A stretch of DNA of 64,000 nucleotides from Sedimenticola_A sp040506895 (GCA_040506895.1 JBEVVY010000001.1:124001-188000), one strand, 5' to 3'. Counted from the first letter of the stretch, positions 51,034 to 60,903 are shown. Numbers and translations are program-made. Notes: generated from the letters alone by a model not told the origin.

Positions 51034-52304
51034 GTGAATACTTCTCCTTTGGTCTGTAGATTGCCTGATTTCGATGAGAGATGTGCAATCCGCACCGGTG
51101 CCGGCGGGTGGCTGTCATGATAGGCCGAGTAGAGCGGGTCCGGTGTCAGTGTACTGGCGTTCTCCCGGTAGAGTTTGACCAGGGCATTGATCAGATGTTC
51201 AGCCCCGCTGTTCTCGTGGGCGAAGTCATCCGCCTCGAACTCGTGACGGCGGGAGAGCCAGTTGCCCACCGGTTGCATGAACTGGGTGAAGATGGGCACG
51301 CTGAGCATGAACAGCAGCAGAGCCAGCGCATTCGATACGCTTGTCACCCCGAGCCCCTGGTAGAACCACTCCTGGGTCGAGAGCCAGCCCAGCAGCCAGA
51401 GCCCTATCAGGGTGAAGGTCATGGCCACGGCCAGGTGCTTCAGTACATGGCGCTTTTTGAAGTGGCCAAGTTCATGGGCGAGCACCGCCTCGGTCTCCTC
51501 ATCCTCCAGGCTCTCGATCAGGGTGTCGAAGAAGACGATGCGCTTGTTACGGCCGAAGCCGGTGAAATAGGCGTTGCCGTGACCGGAGCGCCGGGAGCCG
51601 TCCATGATGAAGATCCCCTTGCTGGTGAAGTCGCAGCGTTTCAACAGGGTCTCGATGCGCTGCTTCAGCTCTCCCTCTTCCAGGGGGGCGAACTTGTTGA
51701 AGATCGGTGCGATAACCGTGGGGTAGATCCAGGTGACCATCAGCATGAAGGCGATCCATACCAGCCAGGCGGCAAACCACCAGTATTCACCGGCCTCCTG
51801 CATCAGCCAGAGCACAGCCCACAGCAGGGGGACGCCAAGTGCCAGTCCCACCAGGGTCTGCAGCAGCATGTCCATGACGAAGCGTTTCGGTGTCGTGCGG
51901 TTGAACCCGAACCGCTCCTCCAGCACGAATGTTCTGTAGATGCTGAAGGGGAGATCGATGATGCCGTTGACCAGGGTGAAGGTGAGGATCAGGCCGATGC
52001 CGGTGACCACCGTACCCCAGGGTGAGGTCTGCCAGAGAGAGGCAAGCAGATCGATGCCGCCTCCCAGGGTCCAGGCAAGCAGTACCAGGGCGCCGAACAG
52101 CAGTTCGATTCGACCCAGGGAGAGTTTTGCGCAGGTGTAGTCGGCCGCCTTCTGGTGCTCTTCCAGGGAGACCTTTTCAGTGAAGGCGTGGGGGACCTGT
52201 GTCCTGTTGGCAGTGATGTGTTGCCGGTGGCGCCCCATCAGCCACAGTTCGATCAGCAGGCCGATGGCCAGGGCACAGAGGAAAACAATTGTGAATAGGT
52301 GCAT
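51030..52304 (-). CDS. M48 family (Ste24-like) membrane metallopeptidase
   Basis: 424 aa with several membrane helices. The zinc motif HELGH is at 277-281 in AVLAHELGHFKKRH, and the third ligand is in FEADDFA near 350. The N-terminal part (PLPFSIYRTFVLEERFGFN-type) is the CAAX-protease N-terminal domain. In bacteria such enzymes degrade membrane proteins. Coupled by overlap to the cytochrome gene and followed by rsgA. Confidence 0.93.
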   Translation of the reverse strand: MHLFTIVFLCALAIGLLIELWLMGRHRQHITANRTQVPHAFTEKVSLEEHQKAADYTCAKLSLGRIELLFGALVLLAWTLGGGIDLLASLWQTSPWGTVVTGIGLILTFTLVNGIIDLPFSIYRTFVLEERFGFNRTTPKRFVMDMLLQTLVGLALGVPLLWAVLWLMQEAGEYWWFAAWLVWIAFMLMVTWIYPTVIAPIFNKFAPLEEGELKQRIETLLKRCDFTSKGIFIMDGSRRSGHGNAYFTGFGRNKRIVFFDTLIESLEDEETEAVLAHELGHFKKRHVLKHLAVAMTFTLIGLWLLGWLSTQEWFYQGLGVTSVSNALALLLFMLSVPIFTQFMQPVGNWLSRRHEFEADDFAHENSGAEHLINALVKLYRENASTLTPDPLYSAYHDSHPPAPVRIAHLSSKSGNLQTKGEVFT

Positions 52305-52448
52305 GGGCGTAAGGATACAGGGTTGGGGGCAGATGGGTAAACCGATGTGCCCCTGCCCAGGGTGTGGTAAGGGGTTTTAAAGGTCACTTGGCCTGGTGTG
52401 GTTCTGCTCTGCTAGAATGGGCAGCGCAAACAGATAACAGGAGAACCA

Positions 52449-53006
52449 ATGGCCCAGGACCCCCAGAACCTGATCTGGATCGATCTGGAAATGACCGGTC
52501 TCGACCCGATGAATGATCGCATCATCGAGATCGCCACCATCGTTACCGACGTCAATCTCGACATCCTTGCGGAGGGGCCGGTGATCGCCATACACCAGCC
52601 TGACGAGGTGCTGGATGCCATGGATGAGTGGAATACCAACCAGCATGGTGGATCGGGTCTCACCGAACGTGTCAGGCAGAGTACCTACAGTGAAGAGGAT
52701 GCCCAGCGTCTGACCATCGGGTTCCTGGAGCAGTATGTTCCAAAGGGTGCCTCACCGATGTGTGGCAACAGCATCTGCCAGGACCGCCGTTTCATGGCCA
52801 ATTACATGCAGGAGCTGGAGGAGTTCTTTCACTATCGCAACCTCGATGTCAGTACCCTCAAGGAACTGGCCAGGCGCTGGGCACCCGAGGTGACCGACAG
52901 CCTGGTGAAGCAGGGCGCGCACCTGGCACTCGACGATATCCGGGACTCCATCAACGAGCTCATGCACTACCACGAACAGTTCCTGAAACTGCCATCGAAG
53001 CCGTAA
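52449..53006 (+). CDS. orn: oligoribonuclease
   Basis: 185 aa. DEDDh exonuclease: IDLEMTGLDP (Asp/Glu), NSICQDRRFM (Asp) and HLALDDIRDSI (His/Asp). It degrades 2-5 nt RNAs and also pGpG, the product of EAL phosphodiesterases, and so completes cyclic-di-GMP turnover for the EAL proteins in this window. AACAGGAGAACC precedes the ATG. Confidence 0.97.
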   Translation: MAQDPQNLIWIDLEMTGLDPMNDRIIEIATIVTDVNLDILAEGPVIAIHQPDEVLDAMDEWNTNQHGGSGLTERVRQSTYSEEDAQRLTIGFLEQYVPKGASPMCGNSICQDRRFMANYMQELEEFFHYRNLDVSTLKELARRWAPEVTDSLVKQGAHLALDDIRDSINELMHYHEQFLKLPSKP

Positions 53007-53009
53007 CGC

Positions 53010-54074
53010 TCACTCCCCGTGGCGGGCCAGTGCCCAGCCCACATGCTCGCGTACCAGCTCCGATGGGTGATCTCTCTTTTCCCGGAGCGCTTGCACGATC
53101 GTGGGAGTGGTTTCGGCGTTGCCCAGGGCTACCGCGATGTTGCGCAGCCAGCGCTCATACCCCAGGCGCCTGATTGCTGAACCCTCCATGCGCTTCATGA
53201 ACTGCGCCTCTGACCAGGCGAAGAGCTCCACCAGGGCGCTGTCAGCCAGGCCGTGCCGCGGCAGGAAATCCTGCTCCCCGGTGGGGCGGGCAAAACGGTT
53301 CCAGGGACAGGCCAGCAGGCAGTCGTCACAGCCGTAGATACGGTTGCCCATCAGCCGGCGCATCTCCAGCGGAATCGCCCCCTGCAGCTCGATGGTGAGA
53401 TAGGAGATGCAGCGGCGGGCATCCACCTCGTAAGGCGCAACGATGGCCCGGGTGGGGCAGATGTCGATACAGGCCGTACAGCGGCCACAGTGGTTGCTCT
53501 CTTCCGTGTCCACTGGCAGTTGGAGGTCGGTATAGAGTTCACCCAGGAAGAACCAGCCGCCAGCTTGGCGGTTGATCAGGTTGCTGTGCTTTCCCTGCCA
53601 GCCCAGTCCCGCTTTGCCGGCCAGCGGTTTTTCAAGAACCGGGGCGGAGTCGACGAATGCCCGGTAGCCGAACGGCCCCACGGCCTGCTCGATCCGTTTC
53701 GCCAGCTTCTGAAGACGGTTGCGCATCAGCTTGTGGTAGTCGCGACCCAGGGCATAGCGGGAGATGTAACCGAGCGAGTCGTTTTCGAGAACCTTCATCG
53801 GTTCGTCATCACCGGGAAGGTAGTCCATGCGCACGCTGATGATGCGCAGCGTTCCAGGCACCAGCTCGGCGGGACGGCTTCGCTTGCTGCCGTGGCTCAC
53901 CATGTAAGCCATCTCTCCATGATGCTGATTGGCCGCCCACTGCTCGAAGCGTGCTTCTGCCAGCGACAGGTCGGTATCACAGATGCCCACCTGCTGAAAA
54001 CCGAGCTCCAGACCCCAGTGCCTGATATCCCGGGCCAGGGCAGTAAGGGCGTCGCTCTCCGTTGGGCTGTTCAT
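53010..54074 (-). CDS. queG: epoxyqueuosine reductase
   Basis: 354 aa from ATG 54074 (MNSPTESDALTALARDI); the frame is open further upstream to 54161, but that part has no family resemblance. Two 4Fe-4S motifs: CGRCTACIDICP and CDDCLLACPWN. YALGRDYHKLMRNRL and KHSNLINRQAGGWFFLGEL are typical. It uses cobalamin to reduce epoxyqueuosine to queuosine in tRNA. Divergent from nnr, convergent with orn with a 3-bp gap. Confidence 0.95.
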   Translation of the reverse strand: MNSPTESDALTALARDIRHWGLELGFQQVGICDTDLSLAEARFEQWAANQHHGEMAYMVSHGSKRSRPAELVPGTLRIISVRMDYLPGDDEPMKVLENDSLGYISRYALGRDYHKLMRNRLQKLAKRIEQAVGPFGYRAFVDSAPVLEKPLAGKAGLGWQGKHSNLINRQAGGWFFLGELYTDLQLPVDTEESNHCGRCTACIDICPTRAIVAPYEVDARRCISYLTIELQGAIPLEMRRLMGNRIYGCDDCLLACPWNRFARPTGEQDFLPRHGLADSALVELFAWSEAQFMKRMEGSAIRRLGYERWLRNIAVALGNAETTPTIVQALREKRDHPSELVREHVGWALARHGE

Positions 54075-54174
54075 CGCTGCACTATAAACCATTAGCCGAT
54101 TCAATTTGACCTGTTCAATTTGATCGGTGCTTCCGGTATAACGTCTTGCAATACCCACCAACGCAGAAAGGTCA

Positions 54175-55683
54175 ATGATCGGAAAGCATCAACAGGGCGA
54201 GCAGCTTCCCTCGGCGCTCTATCGTGCCGGGCAGGTCAGGGAGCTGGACCGTATCGCGATCGAGGAATTTTCCATTCCCGGACTGACGCTGATGACGCGT
54301 GCAGGTGAAGCGGCATTTCAGTTGATCGAAAGACAATGGCCCGGCCTGAATGAGATCGCCGTGGTCTGTGGCATCGGCAACAACGGCGGTGACGGGTACG
54401 TGGTGGCGCGCCTGGCACTGGAAGCCGGCTTGAGGTGCAAGGTCTTTCAGCTCGGTGATGCATCGAGAATCGGTGGTGATGCACTCACCTGTGCCGATGC
54501 CTACCGTGAGGCGGGAGGTGAGGTCGCGCCGTTCGTCACCCTGCCTGAAACGGTGGAACTGATCGTCGATGGCGTCTTCGGTACCGGCCTGGAACGGGAG
54601 GTGGAGGGTGCCTGGCGTGAAGCCCTGGAGGCGGTCAATCGACATCCGGCCCCGGTACTGGCTCTGGATATTCCCTCCGGGCTGCACTCGGACCGCGGCC
54701 AGGTGCTCGGCGTTGCCGTCAAGGCAGCTGCCACCATCAGTTTTATCGGTCTCAAGCAGGGCCTGTTTACAGGCAGTGGCCCTGATTACTGTGGAGGCAT
54801 CCGGTTCGACGATCTCGGTGTGCCCCGGGAGGTCTACAGCAACATCTCCCCATCCGCCAGGCGTATCAGCTGGGCACGGCAGCGCAACCGGCTGAAGCCG
54901 AGACCGCGCACTGCCCACAAGGGCGATTTCGGTCACCTGCTGGTGATCGGCGGTGATCACGGCTATGCCGGTGCCATCCGCATGGCGGCAGAGGCCGCGG
55001 CCAGGGTAGGGGCGGGCCTGGTGTCGGTGGCTACGCGGGAGGCTCATGCCGTGGCGATCAGTGCCGCGCGCCCTGAGCTGATGTGCCGTGGTGTCGAGCA
55101 GGCGGCTGAACTGTCACCACTGCTGGCGCGTGCCACGGCGATTGCCATCGGTCCGGGACTCGGCAGGGGAGCGTGGGGTGCCATGCTGCTGGGTCGCGTG
55201 CTGGAGGCCGGCCTGCCGATGGTTGTGGATGCCGACGCCCTCAACCTGCTGGCGGAGGCGCCTGATCAGAGAAGCAACTGGATCCTGACACCCCATCCGG
55301 GGGAGGCGGCCCGCCTGCTGGGATGCGATTCGGCAGAGATAGAGGCGGACCGCTTCGCGGCGGTGGGACAGCTGCAACAGCAGTATGGCGGCGTGGTGCT
55401 GCTCAAGGGCGCCGGCACCCTGGTTTCGAATGGCTCTGAACAGCTGCTCTGTACCGATGGCAACCCGGGCATGGCCAGCGGGGGTACCGGTGACGTGCTG
55501 ACCGGTATCATCGGCGGACTGCTGGCCCAGGGGAGTGAGCCGGCCGGGGCCGCTGCCATGGGCGCCTGCCTGCACGGCGCTGCCGGAGACCGGGTCGCCC
55601 TGGTGGGTGAGCGGGGCATGCTCGCCACGGACCTGATTCCCCAGCTCAGAAAACTGGTCAATCCGGAGGTGGACCGGCGATGA
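54175..55683 (+). CDS. nnr: bifunctional NAD(P)HX epimerase/dehydratase
   Basis: 502 aa. Residues 1-215 are the YjeF_N epimerase (GIGNNGGDGYVVAR); residues 225-500 are the ribokinase-like dehydratase (LVIGGDHGYAGAIRMA, LTPHPGEAARLLG, GNPGMASGGTGDVLTG with the catalytic Asp). It repairs hydrated NADH and NADPH. The stop overlaps tsaE. Confidence 0.96.
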   Translation: MIGKHQQGEQLPSALYRAGQVRELDRIAIEEFSIPGLTLMTRAGEAAFQLIERQWPGLNEIAVVCGIGNNGGDGYVVARLALEAGLRCKVFQLGDASRIGGDALTCADAYREAGGEVAPFVTLPETVELIVDGVFGTGLEREVEGAWREALEAVNRHPAPVLALDIPSGLHSDRGQVLGVAVKAAATISFIGLKQGLFTGSGPDYCGGIRFDDLGVPREVYSNISPSARRISWARQRNRLKPRPRTAHKGDFGHLLVIGGDHGYAGAIRMAAEAAARVGAGLVSVATREAHAVAISAARPELMCRGVEQAAELSPLLARATAIAIGPGLGRGAWGAMLLGRVLEAGLPMVVDADALNLLAEAPDQRSNWILTPHPGEAARLLGCDSAEIEADRFAAVGQLQQQYGGVVLLKGAGTLVSNGSEQLLCTDGNPGMASGGTGDVLTGIIGGLLAQGSEPAGAAAMGACLHGAAGDRVALVGERGMLATDLIPQLRKLVNPEVDRR

Positions 55684-56141
55684 TCCTCGAAGCACAAACA
55701 CCCGAGCAGCAGGAAGCCCTGGGTGGGCTGCTTGCCGAGGCCTGCCCGGCCTCCTGCATCATCTACCTGGAGGGCAACCTGGGGGCCGGAAAGACCACCC
55801 TGGTGCGCGGCTTCCTTCGGGCCCTGGGTTACCAGGGCGCGGTCAAGAGCCCCACCTACACACTGCTTGAGCCCTACCACCTGGAGACAGGGGACTGCTA
55901 CCACTTCGACCTCTACCGCCTGGCCGACCCCGAGGAGCTGGAGTACATCGGGATCCGCGACCTGCTGGAGGAGAGGGCGGTTCTGCTGATCGAGTGGCCG
56001 GAGAAGGGTGTGGGCGGATTGCCGGCAGCGGATCTGTGGGTCCATATCCACTACGAAGGCCAGGGGAGGCGGCTGGAGCTGGTGCCTGAAACCGGGGTTG
56101 GGGAGCAGGTTGTCGCTGAAATCGAAAGGCGTTTGCCGTAG
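55680..56141 (+). CDS. tsaE: tRNA t6A biosynthesis ATPase TsaE
   Basis: 153 aa. Walker A GNLGAGKTTLVRG, then SPTYTLLEPY and FDLYRLADPEELEYIG. It works with TsaB, TsaC and TsaD to make threonylcarbamoyladenosine in tRNA. Overlaps nnr by 4 bp (ATGA). Confidence 0.95.
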   Translation: MILEAQTPEQQEALGGLLAEACPASCIIYLEGNLGAGKTTLVRGFLRALGYQGAVKSPTYTLLEPYHLETGDCYHFDLYRLADPEELEYIGIRDLLEERAVLLIEWPEKGVGGLPAADLWVHIHYEGQGRRLELVPETGVGEQVVAEIERRLP

Positions 56142-56261
56142 AAACTTAAAGCGAAAGTCCAGGAAGATCTCCTATCTCTAGGAAAATTCTGGAATTTCTT
56201 TGCAGGGCATGCTATTTTTCTCTCAAGACCGGGGGAGAAACTCGACGATCATCTGTTAAGA

Positions 56262-57563
56262 ATGAAGAAAATCGCCGCTTTCCTACTACTGTTATTGATC
56301 AGCCTGCCTGTCGCTGCCCAGCAGACACAGGTGGACAACATGCGCCTGTGGGCCGCACCCGATCACACCCGCCTGGTGCTGGATACCAGCGCACCGGTGG
56401 AGCACACCCTTTTCAGCCTGAAGAATCCCGACCGCCTGGTCATCGACCTGAAGAACGCCAGGCTCAAGGGCGTCCTGCCGGATACCGGCAGTGATCCCGT
56501 CATCCGCAAGCTGCGCAGTGCGGCGCGCGAGAAGCGGGATCTGCGCGTGGTGCTGGATCTGAAGACCAGGGTGAAACCCAAGAGCTTCGTGCTCAAGCCG
56601 AACCGCCAGTACGGTCACCGCCTGGTGGTCGACCTGTTTCCCACACAATCGAAAGGCAAGCCTGCCGGTAAAAAGGTGGTCAAGTCGGTGAACGACAAGG
56701 GCCCGAGGGATATCGTGATCGCCATCGATGCAGGGCATGGTGGTGAAGACCCCGGCGCCAGGGGGCGTGGGGGATCCTATGAGAAGGACGTGGTTCTGGC
56801 CATCGCCCGCAAGCTCGAGGCCATGATCAAGCGTGAGCGGGGTATGCGCCCGGTGATGATCCGCAAGGGTGACTACTACCTCGGCCTGCGCAAGCGCATG
56901 AAGCTGGCCCGGGATGCCCGTGCCGACCTGTTCATCTCCATCCATGCCGATGCGTTCAGGGATTCCAGGGTGCGCGGCTCCTCGGTCTATACACTCTCAC
57001 GCAGGGGGGCATCTTCTGAAGCGGCCCGCTGGTTGGCGAAACGCGAGAACAGCGCCGACCTGGTCGGTGGCGTGACCCTCGAGGACAAGGACGATGTCCT
57101 GGCCTCGGTACTGCTGGACCTGTCACAGACCGCAACCCAGCAGGCCAGTCACCAGGTGGCCCAGTCGGTGTTCAAGCAGCTGAAACGCCAGGGCAAGACC
57201 CACAAGAACTCGGTACAGAAGGCGGGCTTCATGGTGCTCAAATCGCCCGATGTGCCGTCTCTTCTGGTGGAGACCGCGTTTATCTCCAATCCATCGGAAG
57301 AGCGTAAGCTGAATGATCCGAAGCACCAGCGTCGGCTTGCCAAGGCGATCATGGGCGGCATCAGGAACTACTTCACCCAGTCACCTCCTCCCGGAACCTT
57401 GCTGGCCCAGGTTGCACCGAAGAAACACACCATCGAACGTGGCGAGACGCTTTCGGGTATCGCCCAGCAGTACCAGGTCAGCCTCGGTCAGCTGCGTAAC
57501 GCCAACGGTCTCTCCAATGACCGCATCAGAATCGGTCAGGTGTTGAGCATACCGGGCACCTGA
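56262..57563 (+). CDS. amiC: N-acetylmuramoyl-L-alanine amidase, AmiC type
   Basis: 433 aa. A signal peptide (1-19) is followed by AMIN (about 22-130), amidase_3 (about 148-372) and a C-terminal LysM (about 387-432). Zinc ligands are in AIDAGHGGEDPGARG, the Glu of YEKDVVLAIA and ISIHADAF; the catalytic Glu is in LLVETAFISNP. It splits daughter cell walls. Common order tsaE-amiC-mutL-miaA. A clear terminator follows. Confidence 0.95.
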   Translation: MKKIAAFLLLLLISLPVAAQQTQVDNMRLWAAPDHTRLVLDTSAPVEHTLFSLKNPDRLVIDLKNARLKGVLPDTGSDPVIRKLRSAAREKRDLRVVLDLKTRVKPKSFVLKPNRQYGHRLVVDLFPTQSKGKPAGKKVVKSVNDKGPRDIVIAIDAGHGGEDPGARGRGGSYEKDVVLAIARKLEAMIKRERGMRPVMIRKGDYYLGLRKRMKLARDARADLFISIHADAFRDSRVRGSSVYTLSRRGASSEAARWLAKRENSADLVGGVTLEDKDDVLASVLLDLSQTATQQASHQVAQSVFKQLKRQGKTHKNSVQKAGFMVLKSPDVPSLLVETAFISNPSEERKLNDPKHQRRLAKAIMGGIRNYFTQSPPPGTLLAQVAPKKHTIERGETLSGIAQQYQVSLGQLRNANGLSNDRIRIGQVLSIPGT

Positions 57564-57593
57564 TACAATTCCAGTTCGATCCGTCTTAGACAG

Positions 57594-57617
57594 AACGGCG
57601 CCGAAAGCGCCGTTTTT
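57594..57617 (+). terminator. intrinsic terminator after amiC
   Basis: Perfect 7-bp stem ACGGCGC/GCGCCGT (57595-57601 and 57607-57613) with loop CGAAA, followed by T residues. Confidence 0.88.
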
Positions 57618-57666
57618 GCTTTTGTTAGCGTATTGAACAGACCCCGTATAAACTGGCCCGCAGACT

Positions 57667-59487
57667 ATGAGAATTCACGCCTTACCCCCCCAGCTTATCA
57701 ACCAGATCGCCGCCGGCGAGGTGGTGGAGCGCCCGGCCTCGGTGATCAAGGAGCTGGTGGAGAACAGTCTCGATGCCGGTGCGAACCGTGTCGATGTGGA
57801 GGTGGAGCAGGGCGGGGTCAAGCTGATGCGGGTGAGGGATAACGGCTACGGTATCCACCAGGATGACCTGGCCCTGGCGCTCTCCAGGCACGCCACCAGC
57901 AAGATCGGCAGCCTCGAGGATCTCGAGGGGGTCTCCAGCATGGGGTTCCGGGGGGAGGCCCTGCCCAGTATCGCCTCGGTATCCAGGATGACCGTCCAGT
58001 CCCGGGAAGAGAGCTCCGAAAGTGGCTGGCAGGTGGCCGGCGACGGCAGCGAGGAGGTGGATGCGCCCGTACCGTCGGCCCACCCGGTGGGTACCACCAT
58101 CGAGGTCAGGGATCTCTTCTACAACACGCCGGCCAGGCGCAAGTTCCTGCGCACCGAGAAGACAGAGTTCGGTCATATCGAGACCCTGATCAAGCGGCTG
58201 GCCATGGGCCGTTTCGATGTCGCCTTCAGCCTGCAGCACAACCGCCGCGAGATCATCCGTCTCCCCGCCGCCGTGGAGAGGGTGGAACGGGAGCGTCGCC
58301 TCAGCGAGCTCCTCGGTCCGGCCTTCCTGGAGCAGGCACTCTACCTGGACCAGGAGAAGCTTGGACTGAGGCTCTCGGGCTGGGTGGCGCGTCCCACCTT
58401 TTCGCGCAGCCAGGCGGACATGCAGTACTTCTACGTCAACGGGCGCATGGTACGGGACAAGCTGGTGACCCACGCGGTACGCCAGTCGTTCCAGGATGTG
58501 CTCTACCATGGTCGTCACCCGGCCTACGTGCTCTACCTGGAACTCGATCCGAAACTGGTGGACGTGAACGTTCATCCGACCAAGCACGAGGTGAGGTTCA
58601 GGGACGGGCGCCTGGTTCACGATTACCTCTTCCGCACCCTGCACAAGGTACTCTCCGAGACACGTCCCGGTGGCGAGGTGGTGGATACCGAGACCGGCGA
58701 GGTGCTGGAGCCGGTGCCCATGGCAGCCACCACGGGCGCCATGGCTGATTCACCCAACCGGCCGCCCCAGCCCAGCTACCAGCAACCGTTCAGCTTCAGG
58801 GTGCAGGAGCGTCCCGCCAGCTACGTGCCGAGCTTCGATATGCAGAAACCTCCGCCAGTCTCCGGGTTCGGGGAGTCGGCTGGCGAGGAGGTATCGGTTG
58901 AGGATCATCCATTGGGTTACGCCCTGGCCCAGCTCAAGGGGATCTATATCCTGGCTGAAAATGCACAGGGCATGGTGCTGGTGGACATGCACGCGGCTCA
59001 CGAGCGGATAACCTACGAGCGGTTCAAGCAGGGCCTGGAGGAGAACGGTATCGCCAGCCAGCCGCTGCTGGTGCCGGTATCGGTCGCGGTCAGTGCCCGC
59101 GAGGCGGACCTGGCGGAGGAGCAGACGGAACTGCTGGAGAGCCTCGGCATGGAGGTGGGTCGCCTCGGCAAGGAGACCCTGGTGGTACGCTCCATACCGG
59201 TGCTGCTGCAGGGTGCCGATGCCGAGAAACTGCTACGTGATCTGCTCGCGGATATCGTCGTGCACGGCAGTAGCGGGCGCATCAGGGAGGAGATCAACAC
59301 GGTACTGGCGACCATGGCCTGCCATGGCTCGGTGAGGGCCAACAGGCGCCTCACCCTCGAGGAGATGAATGCACTGCTGAGGGACATGGAGCGCACCGAG
59401 CGCAGTGACCAGTGCAACCACGGCCGGCCGACCTGGGTCCAACTGGAACTGGGTGAGCTGGACAGGCTGTTCATGCGGGGGCAGTAG
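57667..59487 (+). CDS. mutL: DNA mismatch repair protein MutL (endonuclease type)
   Basis: 606 aa. N-terminal GHKL ATPase: IAAGEVVERPASVIKELVENSLDAGA, DNGYGI and GFRGEALPSIASV. The C-terminal domain has the metal-binding endonuclease motif DMHAAHERITYE at 440-451, plus ACHGSVRA and CNHGRPTW, as in Pseudomonas MutL and unlike MutH-dependent E. coli MutL. It nicks the new strand in mismatch repair. Starts 49 bp after the amiC terminator. Confidence 0.97.
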   Translation: MRIHALPPQLINQIAAGEVVERPASVIKELVENSLDAGANRVDVEVEQGGVKLMRVRDNGYGIHQDDLALALSRHATSKIGSLEDLEGVSSMGFRGEALPSIASVSRMTVQSREESSESGWQVAGDGSEEVDAPVPSAHPVGTTIEVRDLFYNTPARRKFLRTEKTEFGHIETLIKRLAMGRFDVAFSLQHNRREIIRLPAAVERVERERRLSELLGPAFLEQALYLDQEKLGLRLSGWVARPTFSRSQADMQYFYVNGRMVRDKLVTHAVRQSFQDVLYHGRHPAYVLYLELDPKLVDVNVHPTKHEVRFRDGRLVHDYLFRTLHKVLSETRPGGEVVDTETGEVLEPVPMAATTGAMADSPNRPPQPSYQQPFSFRVQERPASYVPSFDMQKPPPVSGFGESAGEEVSVEDHPLGYALAQLKGIYILAENAQGMVLVDMHAAHERITYERFKQGLEENGIASQPLLVPVSVAVSAREADLAEEQTELLESLGMEVGRLGKETLVVRSIPVLLQGADAEKLLRDLLADIVVHGSSGRIREEINTVLATMACHGSVRANRRLTLEEMNALLRDMERTERSDQCNHGRPTWVQLELGELDRLFMRGQ

Positions 59488-59493
59488 CTGCCA

Positions 59494-60444
59494 ATGGACG
59501 GAACTTCAGAGTACGATCAGCCCCTGGCCATCTTCCTGATGGGCCCCACCGCCTCGGGAAAGACCGACCTGGCCATCGCACTGACCGAACATCTGCCCTG
59601 TGACATCATCAGCGTCGATTCCGCGCTGGTCTACCGGGGCATGGATATCGGCACCGCCAAGCCGAGTGCCGAAGAGCTGGTCAGGGCGCCCCATCGGCTG
59701 ATCGATATCTGTGACCCTTCCGAGAGCTACTCTGCCGCCCAGTTCAGGGAGGACGCCCTGCGCGAGATGGCCGAGATCACGGCAGCCGGACGTATCCCCC
59801 TGCTGGTGGGGGGGACCATGCTCTACTTCCGGGCCCTTCAGTACGGGCTCTCGGAGCTGCCGGCGGCCAATGCCGCTGTCAGGGCGCGGCTGGAACAGGA
59901 CGCTGCACTGCACGGCTGGCAGGCGATGCACGAGCGGCTGGCGGCAGTGGATCCTGCGGCCGCCAGCCGTATACATCCCAATGACCCCCAGCGCATCCAG
60001 CGAGCCCTGGAGGTGTACGAGATCACCGGCAAGAGCCTCACCGAGCTGCAGGACCGGGACGGGGAGCAGAAGCTGCCCTACCGCCTGGTGAAGCTGGTGC
60101 GGGCCCCCAGGGAGAGGGAGGTACTCCACCAGCGCATCGCCGATCGTTTCCACAAGATGCTGGCGCAGGGCTTCGAGGAGGAGGTGAGGGGCTTGTTGCA
60201 ACAGGGCGGCCTGGTGCCGGATATGCCCTCCATGCGCTCCGTGGGCTATCGGCAGATGCTCAAGTACCTGCTGGGGGAGTGGGACCGGGAGACCATGATC
60301 GAGAAGGGGATCGTCGCCACCCGGCAGCTCGCCAAGCGTCAGTTCACCTGGCTGCGTGCCGACACCGAGGCGCACTGGCTGGACGAGGAGGCGGGAGACG
60401 TTTTGGGCCAGGCCTTGAAAATAATCCGCTCCGTACCTATATAA
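59494..60444 (+). CDS. miaA: tRNA dimethylallyltransferase
   Basis: 316 aa. P-loop GPTASGKTDLA near 17-27, then SVDSALVYRGMDIGTAKPS, DICDPSESYSAAQF and GGTMLYFRAL. It adds the isopentenyl group to A37 of tRNA. Six bp after mutL. Confidence 0.97.
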   Translation: MDGTSEYDQPLAIFLMGPTASGKTDLAIALTEHLPCDIISVDSALVYRGMDIGTAKPSAEELVRAPHRLIDICDPSESYSAAQFREDALREMAEITAAGRIPLLVGGTMLYFRALQYGLSELPAANAAVRARLEQDAALHGWQAMHERLAAVDPAAASRIHPNDPQRIQRALEVYEITGKSLTELQDRDGEQKLPYRLVKLVRAPREREVLHQRIADRFHKMLAQGFEEEVRGLLQQGGLVPDMPSMRSVGYRQMLKYLLGEWDRETMIEKGIVATRQLAKRQFTWLRADTEAHWLDEEAGDVLGQALKIIRSVPI

Positions 60445-60472
60445 GCAGTGCAGCAATTAGCAACGCTTGGTG

Positions 60473-60481
60473 TGCTATAAT
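60473..60481 (+). promoter_or_regulatory. extended -10 promoter of hfq
   Basis: TG-C-TATAAT, a perfect extended -10 for sigma-70, lies about 86 bp before the hfq ATG. No clear -35 is seen, which is usual for extended -10 promoters. hfq can also be read from upstream miaA. Confidence 0.6.
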
Positions 60482-60567
60482 TGTGATTTGTGGGGGAAAT
60501 TTGAACTGGAACCGCTTTTTTTTGTCCAGTTACCTACAAAACCGGATCCAACAATAAGGAGAACCTC

Positions 60568-60822
60568 ATGTCCAAGGGGCAGAGTTTACAAGACCCTTTC
60601 CTCAATACCCTGCGTAAAGAGCGAATCCCCGTCTCGATCTTCCTGGTGAATGGAATCAAGTTGCAGGGACAGATCGAGTCATTCGACCAGTTTGTTGTGC
60701 TGTTGAAGAACACGGTCAGCCAGATGGTATACAAGCATGCCATCTCCACCGTGGTACCTTCCAGGAATGTGCGTGTTCCGCTGGCCGAGAGAGAGGGGCA
60801 GTCTGAACAGGGCAATTTCTGA
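60568..60822 (+). CDS. hfq: RNA chaperone Hfq
   Basis: 84 aa. Sm1 (QDPFLNTLRKERIPVSIFLVNGIKLQGQIESFD) and Sm2 (YKHAISTVVP) are intact, with a short acidic/polar tail. It forms a hexamer that pairs small RNAs with mRNAs. AAGGAGAACC precedes the ATG. Confidence 0.98.
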   Translation: MSKGQSLQDPFLNTLRKERIPVSIFLVNGIKLQGQIESFDQFVVLLKNTVSQMVYKHAISTVVPSRNVRVPLAEREGQSEQGNF

Positions 60823-60903
60823 TCTTTTCGGCCCGGGGCCGGATGAGTGAGGCGAGTACCGTAGTCAGAGCCAAAGCAATGCCCATGAAGCTCTACCCAC
60901 CGT

